Below are positions 43,308-64,000 of a stretch of DNA of 64,000 nucleotides, piece after piece. Source of the DNA: Tenrec ecaudatus (lineage: Eukaryota; Chordata; Mammalia; Afrosoricida; Tenrecidae); contig NC_134537.1 of assembly GCF_050624435.1 (NCBI RefSeq), positions 123,121,586 to 123,185,585 of the forward strand. The letters run 5' to 3'. The position numbers and the translations under genes were made by a program. Position 1 is the stretch's first letter. Each line of letters starts with the position of its first letter. The notes beneath the pieces were generated by a model. The model was not told the origin of the DNA and did no database searches. It saw nothing but the letters and a program-made list of their open reading frames with translations.

Positions 43308-44914
43308 CAGGGATCCTCAAACTATGGCCCACGGGCCACATGCAGCCCACCAAGGACATTTATCCAGCCCTCTGGGTGTTTTGGCCCCGTTTGATTTTTT
43401 TTAACTTCAATATATGTGTAAGGCTGCCTAGGAAATGAAGTCCAAGCCTCGTGTCGCCTCAGGCCAGCGCTCCAAGGTGCCATCACCTTCCCTGTACCTT
43501 TTCCTCCGAAGACATTTCTAACTCCTAGCCCAAAATGCCAGGGACCAGAGGCACCGCGAAGGGTCTGTCTGATCCTGAAGCTCCCATCCCCTGAGAATGG
43601 AAAAGTTCGAGCCGGCAGGAATGAAGCTTCCGGGGCCGCGGCTGCCCCACAGTGGGACAGGAAGCTCTGGAGTCCTGGGGCAGGGTGGCCCAGGACAGCA
43701 ACTTTGCAAACATAAAAGCATGAAGCTGGGAGCTAAAGCCGAGGGCTGGTTTCCGGAAGCCAGGAAGGCATCCCCATGACAACCAAGGATGGCTCTTTGA
43801 GACTCTTGCCTGACTGCAGGCCTCCTCTGTGTGGATGCTAGAGCCAGGAGCTGTTCTTTGGAAAGTGCCCCTGGAGCCCAAGAGAGCAGAAGGAAGATGC
43901 TCCAGACCAGTAACTACAGTCTGGTGCTCGCTGCAGTGCCTGCTGCTGTCAATTCCTGCTGTCAGTTCCTTCGCCGAGCTCCTTGGAATAGCTCCCGTCA
44001 TCCAGCTCGTCCTCCTCATCCAACAGGACATTGCAGTTCTCTTCAACATCATCGTCATCTGCCTCATGTTCTTCAACACCTTCGTCTTCCAGGTGGGGCT
44101 AGTCAGCCTCCTGTTCCACAAGTTCCTCCTGACAAAGGTGTACTTCGCCCTCAGCATCCCCCTTCCCATTTGGGTGATGAACTTACGCTGAAAAACTCCA
44201 ACCGCTGTGTCTGGATCGATGGCTTGCAAACACTGTGTTTCAGAGACTAGCGGCCGTCCTGTACTGTTACTTCTACAAGAGGACAGCTGTGTGTCTGGGG
44301 ATCCGCGCTTCTACCAGGCCTCGGGCTGGCTGCACAGGAGTTCCTGCACGGTGGAAGGTGAGCTCTTCAGATCCCAGGGACGGCGCTCCTCCTTTCAGTG
44401 CTGCTCCCAATCGGAGGGTGGCCTCCTCGGACGCGTGCGGGCCCATGTGGTCAGCATTCCCGAAGGAAGAGCCTCCCCTCTTGCACACTCAAGTGTTCGA
44501 GTCCCTCCGGCCTACCTCAGCCCCGTGCCCCACGCTCTCCTGCCCCACCCCTTCATCCTCCTCTCAGAACCTCTGCCAGTCTGGGAGCTCTGTGCCTGTC
44601 CTTTAGTGTGGGTGGCACAGGAGAACCTCGCGGGCCTGCTTTCCATGCACCACGTACTCGCAGCTGAATGGGCCCAGAGAGGCTCCTGGGCCTGACTGTC
44701 CACACCTCCAACTCTCAGATTTGATACCCAAGATACTCCCCCTCACCCACATTTTCTAAATAGGGAATAAATGGCTTTCCCCCACCAAAACAAAAAAATA
44801 AAGATGTGCAGTGTGCATAGGAATTTGTTCATAGTATTTTTTTAAACTGTAGTCCGGCCCTCCAACGGGTCTGAGGGGCAGTGAACTGGCCCCTGTTTAA
44901 AAGTTTGACCCCTG
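43308..44914 (+). mobile_element. Non-autonomous hAT (OC1/OposCharlie-like), split by a retrocopy
   Basis: The left end is CAGGGATCCTCAAACTATGG and the right end, reversed, is CAGGGGTCAAACTTTTAAAC. The flanks are TCTTGGAT (43300-43307) and CCTTGGAT (44915-44922), an 8-bp duplication with one mismatch, as hAT elements make. The element proper is about 110 bases on the left (to about 43417) and about 110 on the right (from about 44803). The sequence between is a TMEM138 retrocopy. The family name is from memory of a hAT reported in opossum, tenrec and other tetrapods. Confidence 0.75.
43418..44802 (+). pseudogene. TMEM138: TMEM138 processed pseudogene
   Basis: The coding match starts at the ATG 43897 ([11 protein letters not shown]) and continues in shifted frames with [60 protein letters not shown] and [10 protein letters not shown]. 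It then runs KNSNRCVWIDGLQTL and DPRFYQASGWL, ending at a TGA equivalent at 44359-44361. This is TMEM138 (162 aa in human, a multi-pass ciliary transition-zone protein). There are no introns, both UTRs are retained, and AATAAA near 44767 is followed by an A-rich tail near 44788. At least two frameshifts and an in-frame stop make it non-coding. The high GC reflects the parent mRNA. Confidence 0.88.
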
Positions 44915-44922
44915 CCTTGGAT

Positions 44923-45289
44923 TTTCCATGACTGAACTCCTCTTGAACCCCATTTACAAACTCACTCACTCATTTGTGTAGCAGCAGCTTTGCAAACCTC
45001 GCCACCGCGTCAAGCCCACTAGGAGAAGCTAGGGAAACTTTTCTGTTGCGGTTAAAGGCGGAGTCCCGGCTCACAGGGCACGCACACTCCAGGCGATTCT
45101 GACTCGGAGAAGAAGCTACATGAACCATAACCGTGTCCTTGCAACCTGCCAAGTCTCTTGGAACCGTAAGAAGGGGAAAGGAAGGGCGGGACACTTCTGG
45201 CTGAGGCGATGAAGCCAATAGTTACCACGAGGCAAATTATTTCTCTTGTGGGAAGTCACGTCTCGTGAAGGGATTCTTTCTCACGAGGG
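44923..45289. other. CFAP96 upstream flank of the CpG island
   Basis: No repeat is recognised. The non-coding first exon of CFAP96 probably lies here or just to the right. CTC|GTGAGA (minus strand, near 45277-45283) is one possible donor. Confidence 0.3.
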
Positions 45290-45537
45290 ACACGGAGGCT
45301 CGGAGTCCCGAGCACCTAAGAAGCATCGCCTAGCGGCCACGAGGGTCAGTTCACCTCTCAGAAAGGCGCCGGATCCGACACGCGGGATCGGACCGTCCCG
45401 GCCCAGTCGGGGTTCCGTCGGCCTGCAGGGCGACGCGGCGGCGGGGAAGGGCGCTCTGCGCGGGCGCGCGCGGCCGGACGTCCCTGCTCGGAGGCCCCCG
45501 GCGAGTGTTCCCGTGCGGCAGACGTTTGTTGCAGCGC

Positions 45538-45551
45538 GTTGCCCGGGAGAC
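45538..45551. promoter_or_regulatory. X-box-like RFX motif
   Basis: GTTGCCCGGGAGAC has a perfect left half-site (GTTGCC) and a weaker right half compared with the RFX consensus GTTGCCATGGCAAC. RFX factors drive many ciliary genes, so the site suits CFAP96. Binding is inferred only. Confidence 0.45.
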
Positions 45552-45869
45552 GGGAGAATCCATGCTGAGCACGTTGTAGGCGGACGCGTCCAAGCGTTCG
45601 GGTCAAGTTCGAGAGACACACAAACGGTCTCTTGAACGTCCGCGGGGCGGAAATAACTCAACCAATGGAACATATCGAAAACCAGGCTCCTCTTGCCCGT
45701 CCCTCCACGTCCTGCAAAGGCAGCGGCCTTTGGAACGCTCCAAGATGTACGAGCCGGGCACGTCGGGAGTTGTAGGCGGCCTTCCCAGGCCACGCCCCTC
45801 TCCCCGCCTCCGGTCGGGCACAGGCCCCGCCCTACCGACCCCGCCCCCATAGACCCCGCCCCTGACTGG

Positions 45870-64000
<18,131 letters not shown>

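Noticed and set aside
43525-44229. Long open frame of 234 codons on the minus strand
   Set aside because: It runs antisense through the TMEM138 retrocopy. The GC-rich mRNA-derived sequence keeps many frames open by chance, and no protein family is recognised.

Overview
The window is mammalian nuclear DNA from an afrotherian, most likely the lesser hedgehog tenrec (Echinops telfairi) or a close relative. The species call is an inference from repeats. There are about two dozen AfroSINE-type tRNA-derived SINEs, many 3' pieces of an RTE/BovB-class LINE ending in (CAA)n, a high-copy L1-like 3' region, and a hAT insertion that reads as SPIN, a horizontally spread transposon known from tenrec. There are no bacterial or viral genes and no CRISPR.

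Three host genes are present, in the order and relative orientations known from human 4q35.1 (CCDC110, CFAP96/C4orf47, UFSP2). CCDC110 (+) enters from the left. Its N-terminal exons lie upstream of the window; four internal coding exons lie between 1043 and 6219. A distant last exon is proposed at 19769-19811, with poly(A) signals near 20.1 kb. CFAP96 (-) is complete in coding terms: seven coding exons from the ATG at 39667 to the stop at 18582, together 310 codons plus stop. UFSP2 (+) starts in a CpG island near 45.9 kb and runs off the right edge; eight coding exons are visible, including the catalytic cysteine.

CCDC110 and CFAP96 are convergent and interleaved: the proposed last CCDC110 exon sits in the last CFAP96 intron. 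CFAP96 and UFSP2 are divergent around one CpG island (about 45.29-46.19 kb). It holds two perfect TGACGTCA elements, an ETS site, a CCAAT box, GC boxes and an X-box-like motif that would suit a ciliary gene.

Introns and intergenic DNA are dominated by transposons. Notable items are an SPIN-like hAT with a perfect 8-bp duplication, a second hAT (OC1/OposCharlie-like) split by a TMEM138 processed pseudogene, a mariner whose transposase region carries a second copy of a segment found just upstream of it, two decayed mariner-like copies, two palindromic mariner MITEs, and three solo LTRs of one family each with a 5-bp target duplication. There is also one unrelated solo ERV LTR with a tandemly duplicated block. 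I found no undescribed gene system. The most useful leads are the promoter architecture, the start-codon problem of UFSP2, the CCDC110 3' splice arrangement, and the nested or duplicated transposons.
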